A stretch of DNA of 33,561 nt. It comes from Opitutia bacterium. GTDB lineage: Bacteria > Verrucomicrobiota > Verrucomicrobiia > Opitutales > Opitutaceae. Made by a program: the position numbers and the translations under genes. This document shows, piece after piece, positions 19,602-27,010 of the stretch. Positions within the stretch are counted from its first letter, which is position 1. Every line of letters begins with the position of its first letter. Under the pieces are notes generated by a model. It was not told where the DNA came from. It ran no database searches and was given only the letters and a program-made list of their open reading frames with translations. The stretch is taken from the NCBI GenBank assembly GCA_947461205.1, contig CANHJG010000050.1, forward strand, positions 1 through 33,561. The letters are read 5' to 3'.

Positions 19602-20123
19602 CTACCGGGTCGTCGTGCTGGATTTCACTTTGCCGTAGGCGTCCTGCGTGCTCACCCACGCGCGGCCAACCTTGGCTTTCTCCTGATCCCAGATGTCGCG
19701 GCCGGCCTTGCCCGCCGCGGCGCCGACCGACGTCAGGTAGGAGCGGGCCGATTCCATCTCCTTCATCGCAAAATCCCACTCCCGCGTGTCGTTCAGTCCC
19801 GTCATCGCGGCGCGTTGGGCGACGAGTTCGCGGACTTGAGCGGCAACCTTGGACTCTAGTCCGGCGATACCCACGAAGAAACGAGCGCGCAGCTCGTAGG
19901 AGATTTCCTGGAGGTCGGCCCATTGGACTGGCGCGATTGGCGCCGGCGCCGCGGGCACGGACGGACGCGGTGCGGGCGCGGGCCGGGGCGGAGTCACCGG
20001 CGCCGCCGCTGCTTGGGGCGACGGAGTCGGGGGGCGCGTTTCATGCTTGGCGCAACCGCTGACCGCGAGCGCGGCAAAGGCGAGGGCGCTTCTGCTGGCA
20101 TTCGAAAGAGGGAGGATGTGCAT
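19602..20123 (-). CDS. Proline/alanine-rich lipoprotein of unknown function
   Basis: The 173-residue product begins with a lipoprotein signal peptide whose lipobox A-V-S-G-C places the lipidated cysteine at residue 24. A low-complexity Pro/Ala linker (about residues 30-65) follows, then a charged, largely helical domain (Q-W-A-D-L-Q-E-I-S-Y-E-L-R-A-R-F to the C-terminus). The helical part has heptad-like spacing of leucine, valine and alanine. The design fits a membrane-tethered periplasmic protein whose linker lets a helical domain reach away from the membrane. It converges with the aminotransferase gene and lies 93 bases beyond the dodecin stop on the same strand, so it may be transcribed from the dodecin promoter or its own. 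I do not recognise the family. Confidence 0.78.
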   Translation of the reverse strand: MHILPLSNASRSALAFAALAVSGCAKHETRPPTPSPQAAAAPVTPPRPAPAPRPSVPAAPAPIAPVQWADLQEISYELRARFFVGIAGLESKVAAQVRELVAQRAAMTGLNDTREWDFAMKEMESARSYLTSVGAAAGKAGRDIWDQEKAKVGRAWVSTQDAYGKVKSSTTTR

Positions 20124-20216
20124 GGTTGGATAGCCGATGGGGCAAGAGCCGGCGGGAACGAGAATTTCCCCGGGCCGGCCCAGAGCGTCCGTTCGTCGAT
20201 CGGTTTGCGTCCGCGT

Positions 20217-20426
20217 CTAGTCGTCGATCGCGGACCCGATCTTGAGGGGCACCTGCCAGTGGTGGACCTTGCCCTTGTCGATGTTGCCGCGCGTTTCGAG
20301 CACCTGGAACCAACAGAGCCGCTTGACCGTTTTATTCGCGCGCTTGAGGGCGTTGGCCACGGCATCCTCGATCGTTAAGGTCGAGGTTCCCGTCAGTTCG
20401 ATATGTTTATAGATATGGTTTTTCAT
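20217..20426 (-). CDS. Dodecin family flavin-binding protein
   Basis: At 69 residues this has the typical dodecin length. It shows the family pattern Y-K-x-I-E-L-T-G-T-S, I-E-D-A-V-A-N-A-L-x-R-A, W-F-x-V-x-E-T-R-G and G-K-V-x-H-W-Q-V-x-L-K-I-G. W39 and Q58 correspond to the flavin-stacking tryptophan and isoalloxazine-contacting glutamine known from dodecins. The protein should form a hollow dodecamer that stores or buffers FMN/riboflavin (or, in some members, CoA) in the cytoplasm. It is transcribed away from the entericidin-like gene. Its leader carries the shared bipartite motif at 20470-20513, with box A about 80 bases upstream of the ATG. Confidence 0.93.
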   Translation of the reverse strand: MKNHIYKHIELTGTSTLTIEDAVANALKRANKTVKRLCWFQVLETRGNIDKGKVHHWQVPLKIGSAIDD

Positions 20427-20469
20427 TTTTCAGGTGGCGTTGGACGCCGGATGCGGCTGGCCGAACGAC

Positions 20470-20513
20470 CGACAATACTCGCCCTGCCGGGGAGGAACTA
20501 TGGGGTGAAAACC
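20470..20513 (-). promoter_or_regulatory. Bipartite motif, copy 1 (dodecin)
   Basis: On the minus strand box A is GGTTTTCACCCCATAG (20513 down to 20498; 13 of 16 match GGGTAACACCCCATAG). Box B is GAGTATTGTCG (20480 down to 20470), starting exactly 28 bases after the sixth base of box A, the reference base used for every copy. Position, orientation and recurrence before other units suggest a promoter or operator. Confidence 0.7.
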
Positions 20514-20580
20514 GACCCGGACATGCTCGGGCCGGAACGAGCCCGACGGCGGCTGAGACGGAAGACCCCTCGTCGTTTGC

Positions 20581-20625
20581 GCCCTACACCCCATGGCGAG
20601 GCCGGGCCCGGTCAGGGTGTTGGCG
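20581..20625 (+). promoter_or_regulatory. Bipartite motif, copy 2 (entericidin-like gene)
   Basis: Box A is GCCCTACACCCCATGG (20581-20596; 11 of 16 match). Box B is GGGTGTTGGCG (20615-20625), one base further away than in other copies and ending only 3 bases before the ATG at 20629. This is the most divergent copy by box A match and spacing, and it controls a gene that also looks damaged. Confidence 0.5.
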
Positions 20626-20628
20626 CGG

Positions 20629-20907
20629 ATGAAATCAACCCCTCAGCAGGTTAGCCTCTTTCTGCTCGTCGCCGCGTTGCTCGTGCTGGCCGTCTCGGCG
20701 GGTCAAACCAGCAAGGGTTTTGGCCAAGACGTCGAGAAACTTGGGGGGAAATTCAGGAAAAGTCCCGGTGAAGGCCCGGTTAACGCGGGTACTGCCGGTG
20801 GTTCTCCCCTCCCGTCGCGTTCGTGCGATCGGCACCCCTTAAAATGCCGGACTCCACCGTCCGGCGTTTCCCGCTCACCCCTGACTTGTCCCAAACGTGA
20901 CGGCTGA
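20629..20907 (+). pseudogene. Entericidin-like peptide with lost lipobox cysteine and a frameshift
   Basis: The start M-K-S-T-P-Q-Q-V plus a hydrophobic core leads to A-V-S-A-G-Q-T-S-K-G-F-G-Q-D-V-E-K-L-G-G, the pattern of entericidin-type lipoproteins, but glycine (GGT) stands where the lipidated cysteine (TGT/TGC) belongs. After a run of six G residues (20743-20748) the frame wanders 45 or so codons with no family resemblance, through a hairpin at 20846-20865. One extra G would instead give G-G-E-I-Q-E-K-S-R and a stop at 20769-20771, a normal 47-residue entericidin. Two independent defects argue for decay; a sequencing error in the G run or slippage are alternatives. Entericidins are small stress-induced membrane lipoproteins. 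Confidence 0.65.
20846..20865. terminator. Weak hairpin, possible terminator of the entericidin-like gene
   Basis: GCCGGAC (20846-20852) and GTCCGGC (20859-20865) form a perfect 7-bp stem with a 6-nt loop. Only GTTT follows on the plus strand and ATTTTAA on the minus strand, so termination would be weak in either direction. Confidence 0.35.
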
Positions 20908-20998
20908 AGATTACGCGGCTGACCGCGGGCCGTTCATCCTCGGCCGGCAACAATTGCGCATTGAGTGCACTTTCGACGAGAAGGGGAGGCTAGGGGCA

Positions 20999-21042
20999 GG
21001 CCAACACCCCATAGCGGTGGGCCCCCATTCGTTCTACTCTTT
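20999..21042 (+). promoter_or_regulatory. Bipartite motif, copy 3 (DUF3309 operon)
   Basis: Box A is GGCCAACACCCCATAG (20999-21014; 14 of 16 match). The box B position (21032-21042) reads TTCTACTCTTT and keeps only the central T-A and a later C-T of the consensus. The motif lies about 130 bases before the ATG of the DUF3309 gene, first of an apparent four-gene unit. Confidence 0.6.
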
Positions 21043-21137
21043 CGGTCTAACCAGGGGGCTCTCCATTCCGGAATGCCCCGGCACGTGCGGTGGCGGCCGG
21101 CACGTTCGCTCTCCTCCGTCGCCACAGAAAAACTACC

Positions 21138-21296
21138 ATGACGCTTGGAACCATTCTCTTGATTGTGCTCATCCTTCTCCTGCTCGGCGCCCTGCCCAGT
21201 TGGCCGCACAGCCGCAGCTGGGGCTACTATCCGAGCGGCGGTCTGGGGCTGGTCCTCATCATCCTCATCGTGCTCATGCTCACGAACCGAATTTAA
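21138..21296 (+). CDS. DUF3309 family small membrane protein
   Basis: The 52-residue peptide begins M-T-L-G-T-I-L-L-I-V and consists of two hydrophobic segments (about residues 3-18 and 33-49) joined by P-S-W-P-H-S-R-S-W-G-Y-Y-P-S-G-G. The linker and the leucine/isoleucine helices match DUF3309, found mainly as tiny stress-associated membrane peptides with unknown function. The frame is open further upstream, but the ATG at 21138 gives the family's normal start and length. It is followed after 21 bases by a second small membrane protein and is probably the first gene of an operon running to acetate kinase. Confidence 0.88.
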   Translation: MTLGTILLIVLILLLLGALPSWPHSRSWGYYPSGGLGLVLIILIVLMLTNRI

Positions 21297-21317
21297 CGCT
21301 CCATCCAGACCCCTTTT

Positions 21318-21473
21318 ATGGCGCACCTCTTTCTCGCCCTTTTTCTGATCGTCTTCGGACTGAACCTGCTCTTCGGCCTCGCGGTCCCTCTGTGGGTCAC
21401 CGGCCTGCTCGCGCTGCTGGCCGGCGTGATGCTCGCGATGGATCGCTTCGGTATTCGGGTGGACCGGAAATGA
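21318..21473 (+). CDS. 51-residue hydrophobic membrane peptide
   Basis: The product (starting M-A-H-L-F-L-A-L-F-L) has two predicted membrane helices, about residues 3-22 and 26-41, and a short positively charged C-terminal tail (M-D-R-F-G-I-R-V-D-R-K). It begins 21 bases after the DUF3309 gene, and its stop overlaps the next start in ATGA (21470-21473), so translation of the outer-membrane protein is probably coupled to it. I do not recognise the family. Position and overlap make it a real gene rather than chance. Confidence 0.72.
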   Translation: MAHLFLALFLIVFGLNLLFGLAVPLWVTGLLALLAGVMLAMDRFGIRVDRK

Positions 21474-22495
21474 CCGGGTTCACCCCGCCCCCGGCCGTGC
21501 ACGCTCTCTTGTCTGGTTGGGCTCTGCGCACCGTTCTGTTCCTTTCCGCTGCGGTGGGCCTGTCCGCCCAAGAACTCACCCTGTTGGGCGGCGTGATGAA
21601 CTCCGCCCAGACAGAAAAATTGAGTGATAGCTGGCAGGTTGACTACCGGCAGAATTTTCATCGGAACTTCGCGGCGTCGATCGCCTACCTCAACGAGGGG
21701 CATGTGACAGGACACCATCGCGACGGCACGGCGTGGCAGGCGTGGGGGCGCCTGCCGTTTTTCCACGACCGCGTGGCGGTCTCGCTGGGCCTCGGGGCCT
21801 ATTATTTCTTCGATACGCAACCGCTGCCCGCCGGGGACACCGCGAATGTCCACGGCACGGCCCCGATCTACAGCGTTTCGGCGACGGGCTACCTTTCGAA
21901 CCGGTGGTTCTACCGGATGATGGTGAACCATGTCCGTCCGGAGCCTGAAATGAAGACAACGACGTTCGCAGTCGGTGCGGGCTTTTGGTTCGGCCGCGAG
22001 AAAAAACCGACGCCGGGAAAGCTCGGCGATGCGCCGGGGGCTTACGACTACGTGACCGAAAACGAGCTCACGGCTTTTGGCGGTCAGAGCGTCGTGAACA
22101 CTTTTTTCAGCCAGCAGGCGCGGGCTTACGCGGTCGAATACCGTCGCGGCGTAGGGCCCCACCTTGATTGGACCGCCGCGGCGATCTACGAGGGCGATCC
22201 GAAAATCATCCGGCGCAGCGGGCTGGCGACCCAGCTCTGGGCGGTGAATACGTTTTTCAACGAGCGCGTCGCCGTCGGCGCCGGACTCGGCCCCTACCTT
22301 TACCTCGACCACAAGCATCCGCCGACCGCGGGGAAGAAAAACCCGGCCGCCATCGCGCCGCTGGCCTCGCTGACCGTTGCGGTGCGGCTCTCCGACCATT
22401 GGATCGCGCGGATGGTCTTTGATCGCGTGACCAGCAGCTACAACCGCGATGCTGACATATTCTTGCTCGGCCTGGGCTACCGTTGGCCGCGGTGA
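21470..22495 (+). CDS. Outer-membrane beta-barrel protein with internally duplicated domain
   Basis: The 341-residue product has a signal peptide (hydrophobic core about residues 17-31, L-S-A before Q-E) and alternating aromatic/hydrophobic beta strands typical of outer-membrane barrels. Residues 35-180 and 199-341 are two copies of one unit. Both begin E-L-T-x-x-G-G, and both contain F-F-x-x-R-V-A-V-x-x-G-L-G-x-Y or a close variant, followed by a Y-x-x-D...P turn, then strands ending in aromatic-rich motifs (A-G-F-W-F-G and L-G-Y-R-W). The start at 21470 overlaps the preceding stop by four bases. No enzyme signature was seen, though each copy is about the size of small 8-strand barrels such as PagL. 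Function unknown. Confidence 0.75.
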   Translation: MTGFTPPPAVHALLSGWALRTVLFLSAAVGLSAQELTLLGGVMNSAQTEKLSDSWQVDYRQNFHRNFAASIAYLNEGHVTGHHRDGTAWQAWGRLPFFHDRVAVSLGLGAYYFFDTQPLPAGDTANVHGTAPIYSVSATGYLSNRWFYRMMVNHVRPEPEMKTTTFAVGAGFWFGREKKPTPGKLGDAPGAYDYVTENELTAFGGQSVVNTFFSQQARAYAVEYRRGVGPHLDWTAAAIYEGDPKIIRRSGLATQLWAVNTFFNERVAVGAGLGPYLYLDHKHPPTAGKKNPAAIAPLASLTVAVRLSDHWIARMVFDRVTSSYNRDADIFLLGLGYRWPR

Positions 22496-22571
22496 TCGCC
22501 GTGTTCCCGCCGCTCCCCAACGTGCGCCCACCTCGCCGGAGCCGTGAGCGTCGGTGCTCCGGAGGGCAGCG

Positions 22572-23768
22572 ATGAAACCCGCGGTGCCCTCGGTCCTGTG
22601 TATCAACGGGGGCTCATCGAGCATCCGCTTTGCGGTCTATCGCGCCGGCCGCGCCTTGGCCTGCGTGCTGGCAGGCAAGATCGACCGCATCGGTTCACGC
22701 GCCGCCACACTCGTCGTTTCCCGGGCCGAAGGCGCGCTCCCGCCGGCCTGCCGCGTGGTCGCCGCCGATCACCGCGCGGCGGCGGATTTTCTCTGGGATT
22801 GGCTGGAAGCGCGACCGGTATTTGGCTCCATCTGCGCCGTAGGGCACCGCGTCGTACACGGCTTCAAGCGCGCGGCCCCCGCACTTCTCACATCCCCGCT
22901 CCTCGAGGAACTGCACCGCCTCGTTCCCTACGCGCCGGAACATTTGCCGCGGGAGATCGGCCTGATCGAGACGTTGCGCGCGCGGCATCCGCGGTTACGC
23001 CAAGTCGCCTGCTTCGACACCTCATTTCACCGTGGTATGCCGCGGGTCGCGACGGTGCTGCCCATTCCTCGGCGCTACGGAGCGATGGGCGTCCAACGCT
23101 ACGGTTTTCATGGGCTGTCCTACGGCTACCTTATGGCAGAGCTCATCCGCCTGGACCCCGTGGGCGCGATGGGCCGCGTGATCCTCGCCCATCTCGGCAG
23201 CGGGTCGAGTCTGGCCGCCGTGCGGGCCGGCTCCAGCATCGACACCAGTATGGGTTTCACTCCGGCGGGCGGACTGTTCATGGGAACTCGGTCCGGTGAC
23301 TTGGATCCGGGGGTGCTTACGTTCCTGGTCCGGCGCGAACGGATGTCGCCGGTCCGGCTGGATCGGCTGGTAAACCGCGAGTCGGGGTTGCGGGGAATTT
23401 CCGGAACCGGCTCCGATGTGCGCGACCTCTTGGCGCGGGAAAATAGCGATCCCCGCGCCGCGGAAGCCGTGGCATCGTTTTGCTACCAGGCCAAAAAATG
23501 GATCGGCGCCTTTGCCGCGGCGCTCGGCGGGGTCGATACGGTCGTGTTCTCCGGCGGCATCGGCGAAAATGCCGCCCCGGTCCGCGAGCGAATCTGTGAC
23601 GGTCTGGGTTTTCTGGGCCTTAGCCTCGATCGGCGGCGCAATGCGAAAGGAGCCCCGCTGGTTTCATCCGACTCGTCGTCCGTGAAGATTCGCGTCATCC
23701 GCACGGACGAGGAGTTGATGGTGGCACGCTCCGTGTGCCGCCTCCTCCGCCTGGACGCGGCCGAGTGA
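22572..23768 (+). CDS. ackA: Acetate kinase
   Basis: The 398-residue enzyme interconverts acetyl phosphate + ADP and acetate + ATP. Motifs of the acetokinase fold occur in order: N-G-G-S-S-S near the start, G-H-R-V-V-H-G, F-D-T-S-F-H, Y-G-F-H-G-L-S, A-H-L-G-S-G-S-S, M-G-T-R-S-G-D-L-D-P-G, S-G-G-I-G-E-N and the late R-T-D-E-E-L-M-V-A-R. The phosphate-binding motif is H-L-G-S-G rather than the usual H-L-G-N-G, a mild change. GGAGG at 22561-22565 lies six bases before the ATG, one of the few good Shine-Dalgarno sites here and the reason for this start. No shared motif precedes it, so it is probably the last gene of the DUF3309 unit. It can harvest the acetyl phosphate made by the phosphoketolase 4.3 kb downstream. 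Confidence 0.94.
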   Translation: MKPAVPSVLCINGGSSSIRFAVYRAGRALACVLAGKIDRIGSRAATLVVSRAEGALPPACRVVAADHRAAADFLWDWLEARPVFGSICAVGHRVVHGFKRAAPALLTSPLLEELHRLVPYAPEHLPREIGLIETLRARHPRLRQVACFDTSFHRGMPRVATVLPIPRRYGAMGVQRYGFHGLSYGYLMAELIRLDPVGAMGRVILAHLGSGSSLAAVRAGSSIDTSMGFTPAGGLFMGTRSGDLDPGVLTFLVRRERMSPVRLDRLVNRESGLRGISGTGSDVRDLLARENSDPRAAEAVASFCYQAKKWIGAFAAALGGVDTVVFSGGIGENAAPVRERICDGLGFLGLSLDRRRNAKGAPLVSSDSSSVKIRVIRTDEELMVARSVCRLLRLDAAE

Positions 23769-23834
23769 GGGCGCCGCATTTCCGACGCTTTCTCCCCGCC
23801 GGGCTCACCGTGCAGCTCGGGCTTGGACAGGGCA

Positions 23835-23878
23835 GGGCAAGACCCCATCGCGCGGCCGGGCGGGTGGGGGCACACTGG
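23835..23878 (+). promoter_or_regulatory. Bipartite motif, copy 4 (small peptide and P-type ATPase)
   Basis: Box A is GGGCAAGACCCCATCG (23835-23850; 13 of 16 match). Box B is GGGCACACTGG (23868-23878), beginning exactly 28 bases from the reference base, and is identical to box B of copy 7 at 31816. It lies 66 bases before the 56-residue peptide gene. Confidence 0.65.
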
Positions 23879-23943
23879 TGTCACGGTCCAGAGCGCGGCA
23901 CGGCAGTCCGTGACTGGGTCGGCCGTATCCGAAGCCTCCCGCC

Positions 23944-24114
23944 ATGAACCCAACTCAAGCCTTGCCGGAAAAAAAGGCCACGGCACACCTCCGGGCCTCT
24001 GATCGCCTGCCTGCCGCGACCAAGGAGAGGGCGATCCTCCAGGACCGGGCGGAAAAGGCCACCGGCCCAAAACGCGCGGCGTGGGACAAAGCCTTTCCGG
24101 AGAAATTGCCGTAA
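23944..24114 (+). CDS. 56-residue charged peptide upstream of the P-type ATPase
   Basis: An ATG frame encodes M-N-P-T-Q-A-L-P-E-K-K... ending F-P-E-K-L-P. The peptide is rich in lysine, arginine, glutamate and alanine, has no membrane segment and looks largely helical (A-A-T-K-E-R-A-I-L-Q-D-R-A-E-K-A). It sits 66 bases after a copy of the shared motif and 35 bases before the ATPase, so it is probably its co-transcribed leader gene. I know no family for it. The case rests on position, start codon and composition; no good Shine-Dalgarno site was seen. Confidence 0.5.
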   Translation: MNPTQALPEKKATAHLRASDRLPAATKERAILQDRAEKATGPKRAAWDKAFPEKLP

Positions 24115-24149
24115 AGGGCGCCGGGCCCGGCTCAATTCATCCCGACCGC

Positions 24150-26891
24150 ATGACTACGGCCCCACGCTCTGTCGCCCAATCGGAAATTGCGGCGTGGCAC
24201 ACCCTGTCCGCCGCCGAGGTGCTGGCGCAGCTCCGGGCCACGCCCGACGGACTTTCGGCACAGGAAGCGAGCCGGCGCCTAGCGGCTGGTGGGGCCAACG
24301 AGCTTGTGCACGGAACGGCGGTCAGTCCCCGGAAAATCTTCGTCCGCCAATTCAAGAGCCTCATCATCTGGCTGCTCATTGGGGCGGGGGTCATTTCCGG
24401 TGCCCTGGGCGAAAAAGTGGATGCCTTCGCCATTCTCGCGATCGTCGTGCTCAACGCCGCCATCGGTTTTTATCAGGAATTCAATGCCGAGACGTCCCTC
24501 GCGGCACTCCGAGGGATGACCGCGCCCCTGGCCAAGGTCCGTCGCGACGGGCGGGTGTCGGCCCTTCCGGCCGCGGGCATCGTGACGGGTGACATTCTCG
24601 AATTGGAAGCGGGCGACGTGGTGGCCGCCGATGCCCGGCTGCTGGCAGCCGCCACGCTGCAGTGTATCGAATCGGCTCTGACGGGAGAGTCAGAGGCGGC
24701 CGCGAAGTCGCCGACGACTTTAGCCGCGGCCGACGTGCCGCTCGGCGACCGGGCGAATGTGGTTTTTATGGGCACGAGTGTCGCAGCCGGCACCGGCCGG
24801 GCCGTGGTGGTGGCAACCGGGATGCACACCGAATTGGGGCGGATTGCGGGATTGATCGAGGCTGCAGGCGCGGAGGAACGGACCCCGCTCGAGAAAAAGC
24901 TCGAGGCCGTCGCTCGGGTCCTGGTGTGGTCGGCGCTGGGCATCGTGGGTTTGCTGTTTGGGCTTGGCCTGCTGCGCGGGACCCAACCGTTCGAATTGTT
25001 TCTCACGTCGGTCAGTCTTGCCGTCGCGGCGGTCCCCGAAGGTTTGCCGGCCGTCGTCACCGTGGCGCTTTCGCTCGGCGTGTTGCGCATGGCCCGCCGC
25101 CGCGCGCTTGTGCGCAAATTGGCGGCGGTCGAGACGCTCGGCTCCACGACGGTCATTTGCACGGACAAAACCGGCACGCTGACCGTGGGCGAGATGACGG
25201 TGCGTGCGCTCTACGTGGACGGAAACAGCTACGAGATTACGGGCGAAGGTTACGCCCCGGAAGGCGACGTGCGGCTCGCGGACGGGCCTCTCACCGCAGC
25301 GCATCGTGCCGCGTTGCTCGAACTCGCGACGATCATTCTGGGCTGCAATCACGCGCATCTGGTGAAGGAGGCCGGGGCGTGGAAGACCGTGGGCGATCCC
25401 ACGGAAGGTGCGTTGTTGGTGGCCGGAGCGAAAGCCGGCGGAGATCGCGCGAAGCTCGAACACGATCTGCCCATGGTCCAGGAATTCCCGTTCGATTCCG
25501 ACCGCAAGCGGAGTGCGGTGCTGCGACGTCTGCCGGATGGAGGCTATCGTCTGTTAGTCAACGGGGCGCCGGACGCAGTGCTGGGGCTCTGCACGCACCT
25601 TTACACCCCGGTCGGCCTCCATCCGCTCACGGGGCTGGAGCGCGCCGGGATTCAGGCGCACACCACCGGGATGGCCCGGCAGGCCTTGCGGGTGCTCGGC
25701 TCCGCTTATCGCGATTTTGGGCCGGCGTTGCCGGTCACGCTCACTGCGGACGCGCTGGAACGCGAATTGGTGTTTGTGGGCCTCTCCGGAATGTATGATC
25801 CGCCGCGACAGGAAGCGAAGGCCGCCGTCGCCCGGTGCCGCGCGGCCGGTATCCGGGTGGTCATGATCACAGGAGACCATCCGGAGACGGCCACCGTCAT
25901 TGCCCGACAAATCGGCGTCGCGATGCCCGCGGATGTCGCCGTCGCGGGCATCGCTCTGGACCAGATGTCGGACGATGAGTTGCGGCGCCGCGTGGCGACG
26001 ATCGCGGTGTATGCCCGCGTGACCGCCGAGCACAAACTGCGGATTATCCGGGCCTGGCAGGCGAACGAGGCGGTGGTCGCGATGACGGGCGACGGCGTCA
26101 ATGACGCGCCCGCGATCAAAGGGGCCGACATTGGCATCGCGATGGGAAGAAGCGGCACGGAGGTAACCAAACAGGCGGCCGACATGATCATTACCGATGA
26201 CAATTTTGCGTCGATTGTCGCGGCCGTCGAGGAAGGGCGCGGCATCTACGACAACATCCGCAAGACGCTGCAATATCTGTTGGCGGGCAACACGGGGGAA
26301 CTTCTGCTGATGACCGCCTGCGTGATCGTCGGGCTGCCGGCGCCGCTCCTGCCGATTCACCTGCTCTGGATCAATCTTGTCACCGACGGTTTGCCGGCGC
26401 TCTGTCTGGCGACCGATCCGATCGACTCCGATGTGATGGCGCGTCACCCGCGGCACCGATCGGCGCGGATAACCAACCGCAGCTTCCTCCGCACGATGGT
26501 TCTCACCGGGGTGCTCACCGCCGGCGTCGCGTTCTCGGTTTACGTTTACGGGCTCCGCACCGGGAGCATGGAGTCCGCCCGCGCGGCGGCGTTCGCGGTG
26601 CTGGTTTTTGCCGAGCTCCTGCGTTCGTTCGGCGCACGGAGCGAAACTAAGCCCGTTTGGCGGATTCCATTTTTCACCAACGCCAGCCTCGTCGTCGTGG
26701 TGGCGCTCTCGCTCGGCCTGCAAGTGTGGAGCCAGCACAATGCGACGCTGGAAAGGTTTCTCCGGACCGCCTACCTGCCGTTCTCCGACTGCCTCGTGCT
26801 ACTGCTGCTGGGCGCGATTCCGTTGGCGGTGCTGGAAGTGGCGAAGCTTGTGCCCTGTTCCGGCCGCGCGAAGGCCGGGAAATACGGGTAA
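24150..26891 (+). CDS. P2A-type cation-transporting ATPase (probable Ca2+ pump)
   Basis: The 913-residue membrane pump carries, in order, an N-terminal cation-ATPase domain (H-T-L-S-A-A-E-V-L near residue 15), T-G-E-S (178-181) in the actuator domain, V-P-E-G-L-P (E297) in helix 4, the phosphorylated D339 in D-K-T-G-T, the hinge motif from D648 (G-D-G-V-N-D-A-P), and ten or so membrane helices. Calcium-pump ligands known from SERCA are present: E297, N714 and E717 (A-G-N-T-G-E), and N742, T745 and D746 (N-L-V-T-D). That supports Ca2+ export, although bacterial relatives may move Mn2+ or other ions. The ATG at 24150 is chosen because upstream in-frame codons lack family sequence. Its TAA stop lies inside copy 5 of the shared motif. 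Confidence 0.9.
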   Translation: MTTAPRSVAQSEIAAWHTLSAAEVLAQLRATPDGLSAQEASRRLAAGGANELVHGTAVSPRKIFVRQFKSLIIWLLIGAGVISGALGEKVDAFAILAIVVLNAAIGFYQEFNAETSLAALRGMTAPLAKVRRDGRVSALPAAGIVTGDILELEAGDVVAADARLLAAATLQCIESALTGESEAAAKSPTTLAAADVPLGDRANVVFMGTSVAAGTGRAVVVATGMHTELGRIAGLIEAAGAEERTPLEKKLEAVARVLVWSALGIVGLLFGLGLLRGTQPFELFLTSVSLAVAAVPEGLPAVVTVALSLGVLRMARRRALVRKLAAVETLGSTTVICTDKTGTLTVGEMTVRALYVDGNSYEITGEGYAPEGDVRLADGPLTAAHRAALLELATIILGCNHAHLVKEAGAWKTVGDPTEGALLVAGAKAGGDRAKLEHDLPMVQEFPFDSDRKRSAVLRRLPDGGYRLLVNGAPDAVLGLCTHLYTPVGLHPLTGLERAGIQAHTTGMARQALRVLGSAYRDFGPALPVTLTADALERELVFVGLSGMYDPPRQEAKAAVARCRAAGIRVVMITGDHPETATVIARQIGVAMPADVAVAGIALDQMSDDELRRRVATIAVYARVTAEHKLRIIRAWQANEAVVAMTGDGVNDAPAIKGADIGIAMGRSGTEVTKQAADMIITDDNFASIVAAVEEGRGIYDNIRKTLQYLLAGNTGELLLMTACVIVGLPAPLLPIHLLWINLVTDGLPALCLATDPIDSDVMARHPRHRSARITNRSFLRTMVLTGVLTAGVAFSVYVYGLRTGSMESARAAAFAVLVFAELLRSFGARSETKPVWRIPFFTNASLVVVVALSLGLQVWSQHNATLERFLRTAYLPFSDCLVLLLLGAIPLAVLEVAKLVPCSGRAKAGKYG

Positions 26892-26929
26892 CACCCCCTG
26901 TCGACCCGTCGCCGCGCAGCGTAGAGTCG
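26886..26929 (+). promoter_or_regulatory. Bipartite motif, copy 5 (alcohol dehydrogenase-phosphoketolase)
   Basis: Box A is GGGTAACACCCCCTGT (26886-26901; 13 of 16 match) and contains the ATPase stop codon TAA. Box B is GCGTAGAGTCG (26919-26929), exactly 28 bases from the reference base and differing from copy 6 at two positions. It lies about 120 bases before the dehydrogenase ATG. Confidence 0.7.
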
Positions 26930-27010
26930 CACCCGACCAATCCCGCCGGGGCCTTGGTCTCCTGCTCAATTATCCTGTCCTCCGGTCGTTTCGATTCCTC
27001 TCTCTCCGCT

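Noticed and set aside
20137-20150. Minus-strand GCCCCATCGG just upstream of the lipoprotein gene as a box A
   Set aside because: It lacks the invariant ACCCC and lies too close to the ATG; box B would fall inside the gene.
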